64,000 bases of DNA from Rhizobium sp. NLR16a (GTDB lineage: Bacteria; Pseudomonadota; Alphaproteobacteria; Rhizobiales; Rhizobiaceae), in the NCBI RefSeq assembly GCF_017948245.1, contig NZ_CP072865.1:3993501-4057500 (forward strand). The letters are read 5' to 3'. The notes under the pieces were generated by a model. It was not told where the DNA came from, did not search any database, and worked only from the letters and a program-made list of their open reading frames with translations. A program made the position numbers and the translations under genes. This document shows positions 1 to 9,814 of this stretch, in pieces. Each line of letters starts with the position of its first letter. Within the stretch, counting starts at the first letter, position 1.

Positions 1-559
1 TCAGGGCGAGGTAACTTGCGGTGTTAACCGCAAAGGCCGCGGCGGCACCCGCTGCCGCCACAATGACGCCGCCGATCGCCGGGCCGACGCTGCGGGTGAT
101 GTTGAAGCCCATGCTGTTCAGCGTGACGGCGCCGGGCAGATCGGCGCGCGGCACCATATCGCCGACGGAGGCCTGCCAGGAGGGGTTGTTGAGCGCCGTG
201 CCGCAGCCGATCAGGAAGGTGAAGAAGAGCAGCAGCCAGGGCGTGACCCAACCAAGAAGGGCCGACGCCGTCAGCAACGCCGAAACCGTCAGCATCATGC
301 ACTGCGCCGTCAGCATAACCCGGCGGCGATCAAAATTATCGGCCAACGCCCCCGATATCAGTGAAAACAGCATAATCGGCAGCGCTGTCGAGGTCTGCAC
401 CAGCGCGACCATGTCCTCCGAGGCGGTAATCGTCGTCATCATCCAGGCGGCACCCACCGCCTGGATCAGGCCGCCGAAATTCGAGGAAAGGCTGGCGAAC
501 CAGATGGTGCGGTAGGTATCGTGCCGCAAGGGCGCCAGTGTCGACGATGTATAGCCCAC
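1..559 (-). CDS. MFS transporter, EntS/DUF894-like exporter (partial, N-terminal 186 codons)
   Basis: This is the N-terminal part of a major facilitator superfamily permease; the rest lies beyond base 1. I place the start at the GTG at 559, which has a GGGAG Shine-Dalgarno motif just upstream and begins VGYTSSTLAPLRHDTYRTIW. Visible features are the typical EntS/MFS_3 N-terminus (PLRHDTYRTIWFASLSSNFG), an amphipathic first pair of helices, and a motif-A-like loop ending DNFDRRRVML between helices 2 and 3. Family knowledge says such proteins export siderophores or drugs across the inner membrane. The substrate cannot be told from this fragment. The gene is divergent from the rimP operon and shares its upstream region. 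Confidence 0.8.
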   Translation of the reverse strand, partial: MGYTSSTLAPLRHDTYRTIWFASLSSNFGGLIQAVGAAWMMTTITASEDMVALVQTSTALPIMLFSLISGALADNFDRRRVMLTAQCMMLTVSALLTASALLGWVTPWLLLFFTFLIGCGTALNNPSWQASVGDMVPRADLPGAVTLNSMGFNITRSVGPAIGGVIVAAAGAAAAFAVNTASYLAL

Positions 560-671
560 GATGTCTCCCGCTTTTGTTATTGTGTGCCAACGGCAATATA
601 TGCGGAAGACGATCGCTGGCCATAGGTCCGTTCTCCTCGCCCGGCATGAATTGGCGGAATCGCTCTCAGAC

Positions 672-700
672 CTTGCAATTTCGGAAAAACCCGACTATAT
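672..700 (+). promoter_or_regulatory. Predicted sigma-70 promoter of the rimP-nusA-infB operon
   Basis: CTTGCA at 672-677 and CTATAT at 695-700 are separated by exactly 17 bases. This matches the alphaproteobacterial housekeeping consensus CTTGAC-N17-CTATAT at 11 of 12 positions. Transcription would start near 707, about 20 bases before the leader hairpin. Confidence 0.7.
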
Positions 701-706
701 GGCTCT

Positions 707-760
707 CAAATTCTTGATCGCTTGATGAAGAGTGGGCCGCAAGGACCCGCTCTTTTTTAT
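707..760 (+). ncRNA. rimP leader: premature rho-independent terminator (attenuator)
   Basis: A 9-bp stem (728-736 with 746-754, one G-U pair) is followed by an unbroken run of T to 758. It lies between the predicted promoter and the rimP start. The alphaproteobacterial rimP leader is a described attenuator family (Rfam rimP-leader), placed exactly here in front of rimP-nusA-infB. The hairpin would stop transcripts after about 50 nt, so operon expression requires read-through. Control by NusA itself is plausible but not shown by the sequence. Confidence 0.7.
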
Positions 761-803
761 TAGCTCGATCGCCTGAACAGCTTGAAATTGCGAGGAGCGC
801 CGC

Positions 804-1409
804 TTGTCGGACATGACAAACGCAGACAACGAACTTGAGCCGCGGCTGATTACCGAAACCGGGCTCGACCAGCGTCTTGCCGATATCATCGAACCGGTTC
901 TCGTCGGCATGGGCTTCCGGCTGATCCGCGTGCGCATGCTGAACCAGAACGGCGCCACGATGCAGGTGATGGCCGAGCGCAATGACGGCACGATGACGGT
1001 TCAGGACTGCGAAGAAGTCTCGATGGCGATTTCTCCCGTCCTCGATGTGGAAGATCCGATCGATAAAGAGTATCATCTCGAGGTGTCTTCGCCCGGCATC
1101 GACCGTCCGATGGTGCGGAAATCCGATTTCGTCCGCTGGCAGGGCCACCTTGTAAAGTGCGAAACGTCGATCATGATCGGCAACCGCAAACGCTTCCGCG
1201 GCAAGATCGTCGAAGCAGACGCCGATGGATTCACGCTCGAGCGTGACCAGGTCGCCTATGGGGAAGAGCAGAAGGTCGTCATTCCCTTCACGGCGCTTAG
1301 CGATGCGAAGCTCATTCTGACCGACGATCTGATCCGCGATGCGTTGCGCGCCGACAAGCTGGCGAAAGCGCAGGCCGCGAACCAGAACGAAGCAGACGAC
1401 CAGGAATAA
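804..1409 (+). CDS. rimP: Ribosome maturation factor RimP
   Basis: RimP is a cytoplasmic assembly factor for the 30S subunit. The 201-residue product has the N-terminal alpha/beta domain (about 20-95, with [13 protein letters not shown] and the [11 protein letters not shown] signature) and the C-terminal SH3-like barrel (about 100-165). I chose the TTG start because GAGGAG at 792-797 is 6 bases upstream. An in-frame ATG at 813 ([10 protein letters not shown]) is the alternative but would be 15 bases from that motif. The acidic tail (NQNEADDQE) is typical for rhizobia. It is the first gene of the rimP-nusA-ylxR-infB operon and sits behind the attenuator leader. Confidence 0.95.
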   Translation: MSDMTNADNELEPRLITETGLDQRLADIIEPVLVGMGFRLIRVRMLNQNGATMQVMAERNDGTMTVQDCEEVSMAISPVLDVEDPIDKEYHLEVSSPGIDRPMVRKSDFVRWQGHLVKCETSIMIGNRKRFRGKIVEADADGFTLERDQVAYGEEQKVVIPFTALSDAKLILTDDLIRDALRADKLAKAQAANQNEADDQE

Positions 1410-1468
1410 CCGATCAACAGACCGCTACAGGGACGGGAACCCTGGAGTAAAGACGGAGAAACAAGACA

Positions 1469-3070
1469 ATGGCAGTCAGTGCGAACCGGCTCGAACTTCT
1501 GCAGATCGCAGATGCAGTGGCGCGCGAAAAAGTCATCGACCGGGAGATCGTGCTTGCCGCAATGGCCGATGCCATCCAAAAGGCGGCGCGCTCCCGTTAC
1601 GGCACCGAATCCAACATCCGGGCCGACATCAATCCGAAGACCGGTGAAATCCGTCTGCAGCGTCTGCTCGAAGTGGTCGACAAGGCCGAGGATTATTCGA
1701 CGCAGATCCCGCTAGAGCTTGCCCGCGACCGCAATCCGGACGCAGCCCTTGGCGATTTCATCGCCGATCCGCTGCCGCCGATGGATTTCGGCCGCATCGC
1801 CGCACAGTCCGCCAAGCAGGTGATCGTGCAGAAGGTGCGTGAAGCCGAGCGCGACCGCCAGTTCGACGAATTCAAGGATCGCGTCGGCGAAATCGTCAAC
1901 GGCACCGTCAAGCGCGTCGAATACGGCAACGTCATCGTCGATCTCGGCCGTGGTGAAGGCATCATCCGCCGCGACGAAATGATCCCGCGCGAGAACGTGC
2001 GCTATGGCGATCGCGTCCGTGCATACGTATATGATGTTCGTCGGGAGCAGCGCGGTCCGCAGATTTTCCTGTCGCGCACACATCCGCAGTTCATGGTGAA
2101 GCTCTTCACCATGGAAGTGCCTGAGATCTACGACGGCATCATCCAGGTGAAGTCGGTCGCCCGCGATCCGGGTTCGCGCGCCAAGATCGCGGTGATCTCG
2201 AACGACAGCTCGATCGATCCGGTCGGCGCCTGTGTCGGTATGCGCGGCTCGCGCGTCCAGGCCGTCGTCGGCGAACTCCAGGGTGAGAAGATCGACATCA
2301 TCCCCTGGAGCCAGGACCCGGCGACCTTCGTCGTCAACGCCCTGCAGCCGGCGGAAGTGGCCAAGGTCGTTCTCGACGAGGACGCCGAGCGCATCGAAGT
2401 CGTCGTTCCCGACGAGCAGCTGTCGCTTGCGATCGGCCGCCGCGGCCAGAATGTCCGCCTCGCTTCGCAGCTGACCGGCTGGGATATCGATATCATGACG
2501 GAGGCCGAGGAATCGGAACGCCGTCAGAAGGAATTCAACGAGCGCACCAACCTGTTCATGGATTCGCTCGACGTCGACGAGATGGTCGGCCAGGTTCTGG
2601 CGTCGGAAGGCTTTGCCGCCGTCGAAGAACTTGCCTATGTCGATCTCGACGAAATCTCCTCGATCGACGGTTTCGACGAAGAGACGGCGCAGGAAATCCA
2701 GCAGCGCGCCCGCGAATTCCTCGAGCGTCTCGAAGCCGAGATGGACGAGAAGCGCAAGGCGCTCGGCGTTGAGGACGAGCTGCGCCAGATCGACGGCATG
2801 ACCGCCCAGATGATGGTGGCGCTCGGCGAGGACGGCATCAAGACGATCGAGGACTTTGCCGGTTGTGCGGCCGATGACCTCGTCGGCTGGACGGAACGCA
2901 AGAACGGCGAAACGAAAAAATTCGAAGGACTGTTCTCGAAGTTCGACGTCTCGCGTGTCGAGGCCGAGCAGATGATCGTGCAGGCCCGCCTCGCGGCCGG
3001 CTGGATCACCGAAGAGGACCTGGCGAAGGGGACCGAGGAAGAGGTCATCGAAGCCGAACAGGAAGCATGA
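1469..3070 (+). CDS. nusA: Transcription termination/antitermination factor NusA
   Basis: NusA binds RNA polymerase and nascent RNA and modulates pausing, termination and antitermination. The 533-residue protein shows the N-terminal polymerase-binding domain (1-130), an S1 domain from about residue 140 ([20 protein letters not shown]), and two KH domains around residues 245-345 with [10 protein letters not shown] and the second KH loop [13 protein letters not shown]. The C-terminal acidic region has two helix-hairpin-helix-like repeats (about 365-425 and 435-500) before a Glu-rich tail. A GGAGAAACAAGACA stretch precedes the ATG. Its stop codon overlaps the start of the next gene, so translation is probably coupled. 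Confidence 0.97.
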   Translation: MAVSANRLELLQIADAVAREKVIDREIVLAAMADAIQKAARSRYGTESNIRADINPKTGEIRLQRLLEVVDKAEDYSTQIPLELARDRNPDAALGDFIADPLPPMDFGRIAAQSAKQVIVQKVREAERDRQFDEFKDRVGEIVNGTVKRVEYGNVIVDLGRGEGIIRRDEMIPRENVRYGDRVRAYVYDVRREQRGPQIFLSRTHPQFMVKLFTMEVPEIYDGIIQVKSVARDPGSRAKIAVISNDSSIDPVGACVGMRGSRVQAVVGELQGEKIDIIPWSQDPATFVVNALQPAEVAKVVLDEDAERIEVVVPDEQLSLAIGRRGQNVRLASQLTGWDIDIMTEAEESERRQKEFNERTNLFMDSLDVDEMVGQVLASEGFAAVEELAYVDLDEISSIDGFDEETAQEIQQRAREFLERLEAEMDEKRKALGVEDELRQIDGMTAQMMVALGEDGIKTIEDFAGCAADDLVGWTERKNGETKKFEGLFSKFDVSRVEAEQMIVQARLAAGWITEEDLAKGTEEEVIEAEQEA

Positions 3071-3759
3071 TGACCGCGCATGAGCCGAACGTTCTTCCTG
3101 AGGACGACGATCTTGCAGGGTATGACGTGAACGGACGCATGTGCATCGTGACGCGCGAAAGCGGATCGCCGGAGGAGCTGATCCGCTTCGTCGCGGCTCC
3201 CGACGGAACCGTCGTCGCCGACCTGAAGCGCGAGCTTCCGGGGCGCGGCTGCTGGGTGAAGGCCGACCGGTCGCTGGTCGACAGGGCGGTGGCGAAAAAG
3301 CTGTTCGCCCGGGCGCTGAAAACGGAAGTGAAGGCAGCAGACGATCTCGGCGCGAGCGTCGACCGGCTGCTGGCGGCGCAAGTGATGCAGATGATGAACA
3401 TGGCGCGCAAGGCCGGCCAGTTCGTCAGCGGCGCCTCGAAAGTGGATGCCGCAGTCAGAAGTGGAGCAGCCCTTGCGGTGTTTCACGCCACTGACGCAGC
3501 GGATGATGGAGTGCGAAAAATCGACCAGGCCCGCAAGGCCTGGCACCTCGGAATGGAGACCGAGGAGGAGATACCTTCCTACCGTTTCTTCTCGGAGAGC
3601 GAAATGGAAGGCCTGATGGGCCAGAATGCTTTTATCCATGCCGCAGTGCTTGCAGGGCAGGCGGGTGAGGGTGTAGTGAAGCGCGCAAAGATGCTCGAAC
3701 AGTACCGTATTGGCGGTCAGTCCCGGGCAGCGGGCGGCGCTGGCCGGCAACAACAATGA
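3067..3759 (+). CDS. YlxR/DUF448 RNA-binding protein with L7Ae-like C-terminal domain
   Basis: This 230-residue protein begins with the ATG that overlaps the nusA stop. Residues about 20-95 form the YlxR fold, with the signature LPGRGCWV and preceding RMCIVTRE...LIRFV. Residues about 100-195 look like an L7Ae-type RNA-binding domain (MNMARKAGQFVSGASKV). The two-domain form is usual for alphaproteobacteria, whereas many Gram-positives encode the halves separately. Its place between nusA and infB is conserved across bacteria. The exact function is not settled; a role in rRNA or tRNA-related processing or transcription control is assumed from domain and context. Confidence 0.9.
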   Translation: MMTAHEPNVLPEDDDLAGYDVNGRMCIVTRESGSPEELIRFVAAPDGTVVADLKRELPGRGCWVKADRSLVDRAVAKKLFARALKTEVKAADDLGASVDRLLAAQVMQMMNMARKAGQFVSGASKVDAAVRSGAALAVFHATDAADDGVRKIDQARKAWHLGMETEEEIPSYRFFSESEMEGLMGQNAFIHAAVLAGQAGEGVVKRAKMLEQYRIGGQSRAAGGAGRQQQ

Positions 3760-3861
3760 GGCGGTCACCGGCATCGGCCGGTCTCATTCTCATTGATCGA
3801 CAGTATTTGAACGACAGGGTCTGATCTAGTCATCGCTCCCTGTCCGAAGGAACGGGAACGA

Positions 3862-6615
3862 ATGACCGATAGTAACGACGACAAGACACTCAGCGTAACG
3901 GGCAAGAAGACGCTCACCCTGAAACCATCGGGGATGAGCCAGGGCACCGTTCGCCAGGATATGGGTCGGGGTCGCACCAAGGCGGTCGTGGTCGAGACCC
4001 GCAAGCGGCGCCCGATGCGCCCGGAAGACGAAAAGCCGATCACGCCTGCAGCCCCCGCAGCTCCGGTTCGCGCAGCCGAACCGGCGCCGGCACCTGCTCA
4101 GGCGCGTCCGCAGCAGTCGACGCCGGCACCGCGGATTCATCAGCCCGGCGGCAGCCAAGCCAACCAGCGTCCGCAGCAGTCCTATCAGCAGCCGCGTCCG
4201 AACGATCGCCCGCGCCCTGTCGTGCTGAACCATCTGTCGCCTGAGGAAATGGATGCGCGCCGCCGTGCGCTCGCCGAATCTCAGGCGCGTGACGCCCAGG
4301 ATGCGATCCGCCGCGCCGAGGAAGAAAAGCGCCGCGCCGCCGAAGAGGCTGTCCGCAAGGCAGCTGAAGCGGAGGAAGCCGCACGCAGAGCCGTCGAAGA
4401 GGCAGCCCTGCAGGCCGAAGCGGCCGCCGCTGCCGCCGCCGAACCGGTAGCCGCTGCTGCAGCGCCGGCTCCCGCTACGGCCGAGGCTCGCCCGAACACG
4501 ACCCCGCGCCCGGCAGCACCCGCGCCGGCAGCACGCCGGCCCGATGCCGACGGAGCAGCCGCTCGCCCGGCGCCCGGCGCGCCAGCTGGCGTGCGCGGCC
4601 GTCGCAATGACGGCGACGATGACGACCGTGGCGCTTCGCGCAGCGGTCCGGCGCGCGGCCGCGTCGTTCGCCCCGAACCTGCAAAACCGGTGACGACCCG
4701 TCCGAAAACGGATGAGGAGCGCCGTCGCGGCAAGCTGACGATCACCACCGCCGACGTCGACGGTGAGGACGCCGGCCGCAGCCGTTCGCTTTCGGCGATG
4801 CGCCGCCGGCAGGAGAAGTTCCGCCGCAGCCAGATGCAGGAGACTCGCGAGAAGATTTCCCGCGAAGTCGTCCTGCCGGAGACCATCACCATTCAGGAAC
4901 TGTCGCAGCGCATGTCCGAACGCGCCGTCGACGTCATCAAGTACCTGATGAAGGAAGGCCAGATGATGAAGCCGGGCGACGTCATCGACGCCGACCTTGC
5001 CGAACTCATCGCCGGCGAATTCGGCCATACCGTCAAGCGTGTCTCTGAATCCGACGTCGAACTCGGCATCTTTGACATCGCCGATGTCGAAGGCGACCGC
5101 GTTTCGCGTCCGCCCGTCGTCACCATCATGGGCCACGTCGACCACGGCAAGACCTCGCTGCTCGACGCCATCCGCCATGCCAACGTGGTTGCCGGCGAAG
5201 CCGGCGGCATCACGCAGCACATCGGCGCCTATCAGGTGGAACAGAACGGCCAGAAGATCACCTTCATCGACACCCCCGGCCACGCCGCCTTCACGGCGAT
5301 GCGTGCCCGCGGCGCGCAGGCGACCGACATCGCGATCCTGGTCGTGGCAGCCGACGACAGCGTCATGCCGCAGACGATCGAATCGATCAATCACGCCAAG
5401 GCGGCCGGTGTTCCGATCATCGTGGCGATCAACAAGATCGACAAGCACGAAGCCGATCCGCAGAAGGTGCGCAACCAGCTTCTGCAGCACGAAGTCTTCG
5501 TGGAATCGATGGGCGGTGAAACGCTTGACGTCGAAGTGTCGGCCAAGACAGGCAAGAACCTCGACAAGCTGCTCGAAGCCGTTCTGCTGCAGGCGGAAAT
5601 CCTTGACCTCAAGGCCAATCCGAACCGCACCGCGGAAGGTACCGTCATCGAAGCTCAGCTCGACCGCGGCCGCGGCTCGGTTGCCACGGTTCTCGTTCAG
5701 AACGGTACGCTGAAGCCGGGCCAGATCATCGTCGCAGGCGATGTCTGGGGCCGTGTGCGCGCGCTCGTCAACGACAAGGGCGAGCATATGAAGGAAGCAC
5801 CGCCGGCGATGCCCGTCGAAGTGCTTGGCCTTTCCGGCACGCCGCAGGCGGGTGACAAGTTCGCCGTCGTCGAGAGCGAAAGCCGCGCCCGCGAAATCTC
5901 GGAATACCGTCAGCGTCTTGCCCGCGACAAGGCGGCTGCCCGCCAGTCGGGACAGCGCGGTTCGCTGGAACAGATGATGACGCAGATGCAGAGCACCGGC
6001 ATCAAGGAGTTCCCGCTCGTCATCAAGGGCGACGTGCAGGGTTCGATCGAAGCGATTGCCGGCGCGCTGGAAAAGCTCGGCACCGACGAGGTCCGTGCCC
6101 GCATCGTCCATTCGGGCGCAGGCGGCATCACCGAGTCGGATATTTCGCTCGCCGAAGCCTCGAACGCGGCCATCATCGGCTTCAACGTTCGCGCCAATGC
6201 GCAGGCACGCCAGTTCGCCGAGCGCCAGGGCATCGAGATCCGCTACTACAACATCATCTACGACCTCGTGGATGACGTGAAGGCAGCGATGTCGGGCCTC
6301 CTGTCTCCGGAACGGCGCGAGACCTTTATCGGCAATGCCGAAATCCTGGAGGTGTTCAACATCACCAAGGTCGGCAAGGTGGCCGGTTGCCGCGTTGTCG
6401 AAGGCAAGGTCGAGCGCGGGGCGGGTGTGCGCCTCATCCGCAACGACGTCGTCGTTCACGAAGGCAAGCTCAAGACCCTCAAGCGCTTCAAGGACGAAGT
6501 CTCCGAAGTGCCGATGGGCCAGGAGTGCGGCATGGCCTTCGAAAACTACGAAGACATGCGCGTCGGCGACGTCATCGAGTGCTTCCGCGTCGAACATATC
6601 ACACGCACGCTCTGA
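3862..6615 (+). CDS. infB: Translation initiation factor IF-2
   Basis: IF-2 is the GTPase that positions fMet-tRNA on the 30S subunit and promotes subunit joining. The 917-residue product has a long low-complexity N-terminal region rich in Ala, Pro, Glu and Arg (about 50-320), an IF2_N helix-rich domain near 340-390, then the G domain. The G1 motif GHVDHGKT is near residue 424, DTPGHAAF near 470 and NKID near 524. Domains II to IV follow and end with [11 protein letters not shown]. An upstream GGAACGGGAACGA sequence provides the ribosome site. The long minus-strand reading frame covering this gene is a codon-bias shadow. Confidence 0.98.
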   Translation: MTDSNDDKTLSVTGKKTLTLKPSGMSQGTVRQDMGRGRTKAVVVETRKRRPMRPEDEKPITPAAPAAPVRAAEPAPAPAQARPQQSTPAPRIHQPGGSQANQRPQQSYQQPRPNDRPRPVVLNHLSPEEMDARRRALAESQARDAQDAIRRAEEEKRRAAEEAVRKAAEAEEAARRAVEEAALQAEAAAAAAAEPVAAAAAPAPATAEARPNTTPRPAAPAPAARRPDADGAAARPAPGAPAGVRGRRNDGDDDDRGASRSGPARGRVVRPEPAKPVTTRPKTDEERRRGKLTITTADVDGEDAGRSRSLSAMRRRQEKFRRSQMQETREKISREVVLPETITIQELSQRMSERAVDVIKYLMKEGQMMKPGDVIDADLAELIAGEFGHTVKRVSESDVELGIFDIADVEGDRVSRPPVVTIMGHVDHGKTSLLDAIRHANVVAGEAGGITQHIGAYQVEQNGQKITFIDTPGHAAFTAMRARGAQATDIAILVVAADDSVMPQTIESINHAKAAGVPIIVAINKIDKHEADPQKVRNQLLQHEVFVESMGGETLDVEVSAKTGKNLDKLLEAVLLQAEILDLKANPNRTAEGTVIEAQLDRGRGSVATVLVQNGTLKPGQIIVAGDVWGRVRALVNDKGEHMKEAPPAMPVEVLGLSGTPQAGDKFAVVESESRAREISEYRQRLARDKAAARQSGQRGSLEQMMTQMQSTGIKEFPLVIKGDVQGSIEAIAGALEKLGTDEVRARIVHSGAGGITESDISLAEASNAAIIGFNVRANAQARQFAERQGIEIRYYNIIYDLVDDVKAAMSGLLSPERRETFIGNAEILEVFNITKVGKVAGCRVVEGKVERGAGVRLIRNDVVVHEGKLKTLKRFKDEVSEVPMGQECGMAFENYEDMRVGDVIECFRVEHITRTL

Positions 6616-6639
6616 TCCTCGGCGTTACAGCAGCTTGAC

Positions 6640-6671
6640 AAAAGCCATCCGCTCTCCGGCGGGTGGCTTTT
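6640..6671 (+). terminator. Rho-independent terminator after infB
   Basis: AAAAGCCATCC at 6640-6650 pairs with GGGTGGCTTTT at 6661-6671 (one wobble pair) around a 10-base loop. The 3' arm ends in four T. It lies 24 bases after the infB stop and separates infB from rbfA. Confidence 0.8.
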
Positions 6672-6765
6672 CTATCTGCCGGCTTGACCTTTTCGGCCAA
6701 AAGAGTCATGGACGCTCTCCTTTGACGGGTTCGATTCCCAGCCGCATCGGCAAACAGAGATAACA

Positions 6766-7170
6766 ATGACCAGACCAACATCCTCCGCGCCTTCGCAGCG
6801 CATGCTGCGCGTTGGCGAACAAGTCCGCGCCGCGATCACCCAGGTGCTGCAGCGCGGTGAAGTGCGTGACGACATCATCGAGGCGACCGTGATTTCGATC
6901 TCCGAAGTGCGCATGTCGCCCGATCTCAAGATCGCCACGGCTTATGTGACGCCGCTCGGCGTTTCCGACCACAGCATCGTCATCGAGGCGTTGAACCGCC
7001 ATGCGAAGTTCATCCGCGGCCGGCTCGGGCCCCAGCTTCGGCAGATGAAATACATGCCGGAGGTGCGCTTCCGCGACGACACCAGCTTCGACAATTACAA
7101 GAAGATCGACGAGCTGCTGCGTTCGCCCGAGGTGAGCCGAGATCTCGATGGCGACAACGACGAACAGTAA
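6766..7170 (+). CDS. rbfA: Ribosome-binding factor A
   Basis: RbfA is a KH-fold protein that binds the immature 30S subunit and helps 16S rRNA 5'-end maturation. The 134-residue product carries the expected core: an N-terminal [15 protein letters not shown] helix, [21 protein letters not shown], then the [15 protein letters not shown] strand and helix. Length matches other alphaproteobacterial RbfA proteins with a short acidic tail. It follows the infB terminator and is 12 bases upstream of truB, so rbfA-truB probably form their own transcript plus read-through. Confidence 0.96.
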   Translation: MTRPTSSAPSQRMLRVGEQVRAAITQVLQRGEVRDDIIEATVISISEVRMSPDLKIATAYVTPLGVSDHSIVIEALNRHAKFIRGRLGPQLRQMKYMPEVRFRDDTSFDNYKKIDELLRSPEVSRDLDGDNDEQ

Positions 7171-7182
7171 CAGAAGAGACTG

Positions 7183-8115
7183 ATGTCCAAACCACGCAAA
7201 CCCAAGGGCCGACCGATTTCCGGCTGGCTGATTCTCGACAAGCCGGTGGATTTCGGCTCGACGGAAGCCGTTTCCAAGATCAAGTGGCTCTATAAGGCGC
7301 AGAAGGCCGGCCATGCCGGCACGCTCGATCCGCTGGCCTCCGGCATGCTGCCGATCGCGCTCGGCGATGCAACCAAGACCGTTCCCTATGTGATGGACGG
7401 CCGGAAGATCTATGAATTCACGGTGAGCTGGGGCGAGGAGCGCGCCACCGACGATCTCGAAGGCGAGGTCACTGAGAGTTCGAACAAGCGGCCGAGCGAA
7501 CAGCAGATTCGCGATATCCTGCCCAAATATATCGGCACCATCAGCCAGGTGCCGCCGCAGTTTTCCGCCGTCAAGATAGCGGGAGAACGCGCCTACGACC
7601 TGGCGCGCGACGGCGAAGCCGTCGAGATCCCCTCGCGGGAAGTGGAAATCTTCCGGCTGACCCTGCTTGCCTGCCCGGACGCCAATACCGCGCATTTCGA
7701 AGTGGAATGCGGCAAGGGCACCTATGTCAGGGCGCTTGCCCGCGATTTTGGCCGCGAACTCGGCTGCTACGGACATATATCAGGGCTGCGGCGCACTTTT
7801 GTCGCGCCCTTTTCGGAAGAGGTCATGGTTCCGCTCGCAAACCTCGTGGCGCTGGAATCGATCGAGGATATGGATGAGCGGCTCGCCGCCCTCGATGCGC
7901 TGCTGATCGACACCTGCGAAGCATTGTCGGCCCTGCCCCATCTCGTCATCAACGACGACCAGGCGCACCGGCTGAAGATGGGTAATCCGATCCTGGTGCG
8001 CGGCCGCGATGCGCCGATTGCCGAGAGCGAAGCCTATGCGACGGCACGCGGCAGGCTGATCGCGATCGGCGAAATCGGCCAGGGCGAGTTTCGACCGAAG
8101 CGGGTTTTCGCCTGA
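7183..8115 (+). CDS. truB: tRNA pseudouridine(55) synthase TruB
   Basis: TruB makes pseudouridine 55 in the T-loop of elongator tRNAs. The 310-residue protein starts with the family N-terminus ([22 protein letters not shown]) and has the catalytic motif [16 protein letters not shown], with the nucleophilic aspartate at about residue 49. The [15 protein letters not shown] and [12 protein letters not shown] segments are also diagnostic. The C-terminal PUA-like region ends [10 protein letters not shown]. It is the last gene of the rbfA-truB pair. The following 79 bases hold no clear terminator. Confidence 0.97.
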   Translation: MSKPRKPKGRPISGWLILDKPVDFGSTEAVSKIKWLYKAQKAGHAGTLDPLASGMLPIALGDATKTVPYVMDGRKIYEFTVSWGEERATDDLEGEVTESSNKRPSEQQIRDILPKYIGTISQVPPQFSAVKIAGERAYDLARDGEAVEIPSREVEIFRLTLLACPDANTAHFEVECGKGTYVRALARDFGRELGCYGHISGLRRTFVAPFSEEVMVPLANLVALESIEDMDERLAALDALLIDTCEALSALPHLVINDDQAHRLKMGNPILVRGRDAPIAESEAYATARGRLIAIGEIGQGEFRPKRVFA

Positions 8116-8194
8116 ATCCGTACCACTGACGATTGTCAGGCGGTAGCGATACGATATCCTTGCCCTTGGGCCATGGTGGCTCGAGGGGAAAACC

Positions 8195-9043
8195 ATGCGT
8201 AGAATCGCGAAAGTACTGACGTTCTTTTCGTTGTTCCTGATCGTTGCCGGCGCCCAAGCCACCGAACGATGGGCCGAGCTTCCCGCCTTTCCTTCAATGC
8301 CCACGCCGAAGACGAGCGGCATGGCTGATGTGAACGACATCAAGATGTATTACGCCGAATATGGTGAAGGCGATCCGATCCTCTTCATCCATGGCGGTCT
8401 TGGAAATGCCGACGTCTGGGGTCATCAGGTGGCGGAGTTTGCTCGGGATCATCTGGTCATCGTCGCCGACAGCCGCGGTCACGGCCGGTCGACACGTAGC
8501 GGGCAGGCTTTCGGCTACGATCTGATGACCTCGGACTACGTTGCCCTTCTCGACTATCTGAAGATCGACAAGGTGACGCTCGTGGGATGGTCGGACGGCG
8601 GCATCATCGGCATCGACATGGCGATGAACCATCCGGAAAAGCTGACCCGCGTTATCGCTCAGGCGGCCAACGTCACGACGGACGGCGTTAAGGGCGACGT
8701 TTTGGAGAACAAGACCTTCAGCCACTATATCGAGGTTGCCGGTGACCAGTACAGAAAGCTTTCGCCGACGCCGACCGAATACGAGGCCTTCGTCACCCAG
8801 ATCTCTCAGATGTGGGCGACGCAGCCGAACTGGACGGCGGCGGACCTTGGAAAGATCACCGTACCCGTCACGCTTGCGATCGGCGATCACGATGAAGCCG
8901 TCAAGCTCGACCATACGGAGATGATGGCAAAGGAGATCCCGGGCGCAAAACTTGTCATCCTCAAGGATGCCAGCCATTTCGCCATGCTGCAGGATCCCGG
9001 CGGTTATGATGCGATGATCCGGGACGCCATGGCCGGCCGTTGA
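8195..9043 (+). CDS. Secreted alpha/beta hydrolase
   Basis: The 282-residue protein has a Sec signal peptide ([22 protein letters not shown], cleavage about residue 22), so it should act in the periplasm. The mature part is an alpha/beta hydrolase: the [11 protein letters not shown] oxyanion region, the nucleophile elbow GWSDGG (Ser near residue 134), the acid in IGDHDEAV and the His in DASHFAML near the C-terminus. GAGGGGAA precedes the ATG. The substrate is unknown. Similar proteins are annotated as esterases or proline iminopeptidase-like enzymes without proof. It interrupts the truB-rpsO neighbourhood and appears to be an accessory insertion. Confidence 0.85.
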   Translation: MRRIAKVLTFFSLFLIVAGAQATERWAELPAFPSMPTPKTSGMADVNDIKMYYAEYGEGDPILFIHGGLGNADVWGHQVAEFARDHLVIVADSRGHGRSTRSGQAFGYDLMTSDYVALLDYLKIDKVTLVGWSDGGIIGIDMAMNHPEKLTRVIAQAANVTTDGVKGDVLENKTFSHYIEVAGDQYRKLSPTPTEYEAFVTQISQMWATQPNWTAADLGKITVPVTLAIGDHDEAVKLDHTEMMAKEIPGAKLVILKDASHFAMLQDPGGYDAMIRDAMAGR

Positions 9044-9194
9044 AAGCGGCTGCGGGAGCCCCCTCTTTCCATCGCTGCATATTTGGTTTATAGGCAGCGC
9101 CAGCGTCAGGTCCGCCTGCTCGCATTCACGGCCAAAGCTGGACGACATCCCGGCTTTTGGCGACGTCTTCTCCTCTCATAGAAAGGAACGTCCG

Positions 9195-9464
9195 ATGTCG
9201 ATCACTGCTGAGCGCAAGGCTGCGCTGATCAAGGAATACGCAACCGCCGAAGGCGATACCGGTTCTCCGGAAGTCCAGGTCGCGATCCTGACCGAGCGCA
9301 TCAACAACCTGACCGAACACTTCAAAGACCACAAGAAGGATAACCATTCCCGCCGTGGCCTGCTGACGATGGTTTCGAGCCGCCGCTCGCTTCTTGATTA
9401 TCTCAAGAAGAAGGATGAAGGCCGCTATTCCAAGCTGATCAACAGCCTGGGTATCCGCCGCTAA
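9195..9464 (+). CDS. rpsO: 30S ribosomal protein S15
   Basis: S15 is an 89-residue primary binder of the 16S rRNA central domain. The sequence is canonical: [47 protein letters not shown] and the ending [12 protein letters not shown]. An AGAAAGGAACG Shine-Dalgarno region precedes the ATG. As in most bacteria it is followed by pnp, but here a terminator and a 300-base leader separate the two genes. Confidence 0.98.
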   Translation: MSITAERKAALIKEYATAEGDTGSPEVQVAILTERINNLTEHFKDHKKDNHSRRGLLTMVSSRRSLLDYLKKKDEGRYSKLINSLGIRR

Positions 9465-9468
9465 AATT

Positions 9469-9500
9469 ATCCGGCGGGCGCTTTTAAGCGTCCGCCGGAT
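9469..9500 (+). terminator. Terminator after rpsO
   Basis: A 15-base arm starting ATCCGGCGGGCGCTT pairs with AAGCGTCCGCCGGAT (one wobble) around a two-base centre. It starts 5 bases after the rpsO stop. The trailing sequence (CTGTTTC) is only weakly T-rich, so it may also act as a 3'-end stabiliser or processing site for the rpsO-pnp transcript. Confidence 0.75.
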
Positions 9501-9814
9501 CTGTTTCGGGACGACGCTCCCGATGAAATGTTCCGCCCGCGCCCTATCTCATGCGGTGGAACGACCGGCAGACCCGGATGGGCCGGTTCTGCCAAACCAA
9601 CCGCTGACCTGTCATGGGGCAGGATTGCCGGATGCTTTCGGCCAAAGCTCTCCAAGGCTTTGGCCCAAGTTTCTCAGGAACTCTCACGTTCGAGAAACTG
9701 CCGATGAAAAGCCTCCCGTTGTCTTGCCCGTGATACGTCACATTGATTGCGGTCGACTGTGCGCTGCGCCCTGAAATCGGCGATGGCGCGTGCTCCCGCA
9801 TTGAAGGACAAGAT
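9501..9814 (+). promoter_or_regulatory. pnp 5' leader / intergenic region with hairpins
   Basis: These 314 bases hold no convincing gene; the pnp reading frame continues upstream to 9743 but the family start is at 9815. Visible structures include GTTTCTC (9669-9675) pairing with GAGAAAC (9692-9698), and overlapping GCTTTCGGCCAAAGC/AAGGCTTTGGCC repeats at about 9637-9667. In enterobacteria the pnp leader is cut by RNase III and used for PNPase autocontrol. A similar role here is inference. Confidence 0.4.

Noticed and set aside
3826..6597. Very long minus-strand reading frame (over 900 codons)
   Set aside because: It is the antisense of infB. High GC codon bias produces long antisense frames, and it contains no recognisable domain while infB is complete on the other strand.
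6700..6760. GGTTCGATTCCC resembling a tRNA T-loop before rbfA
   Set aside because: The flanking bases do not form a 5-bp T-stem, and no anticodon, D or acceptor arm can be built around it.
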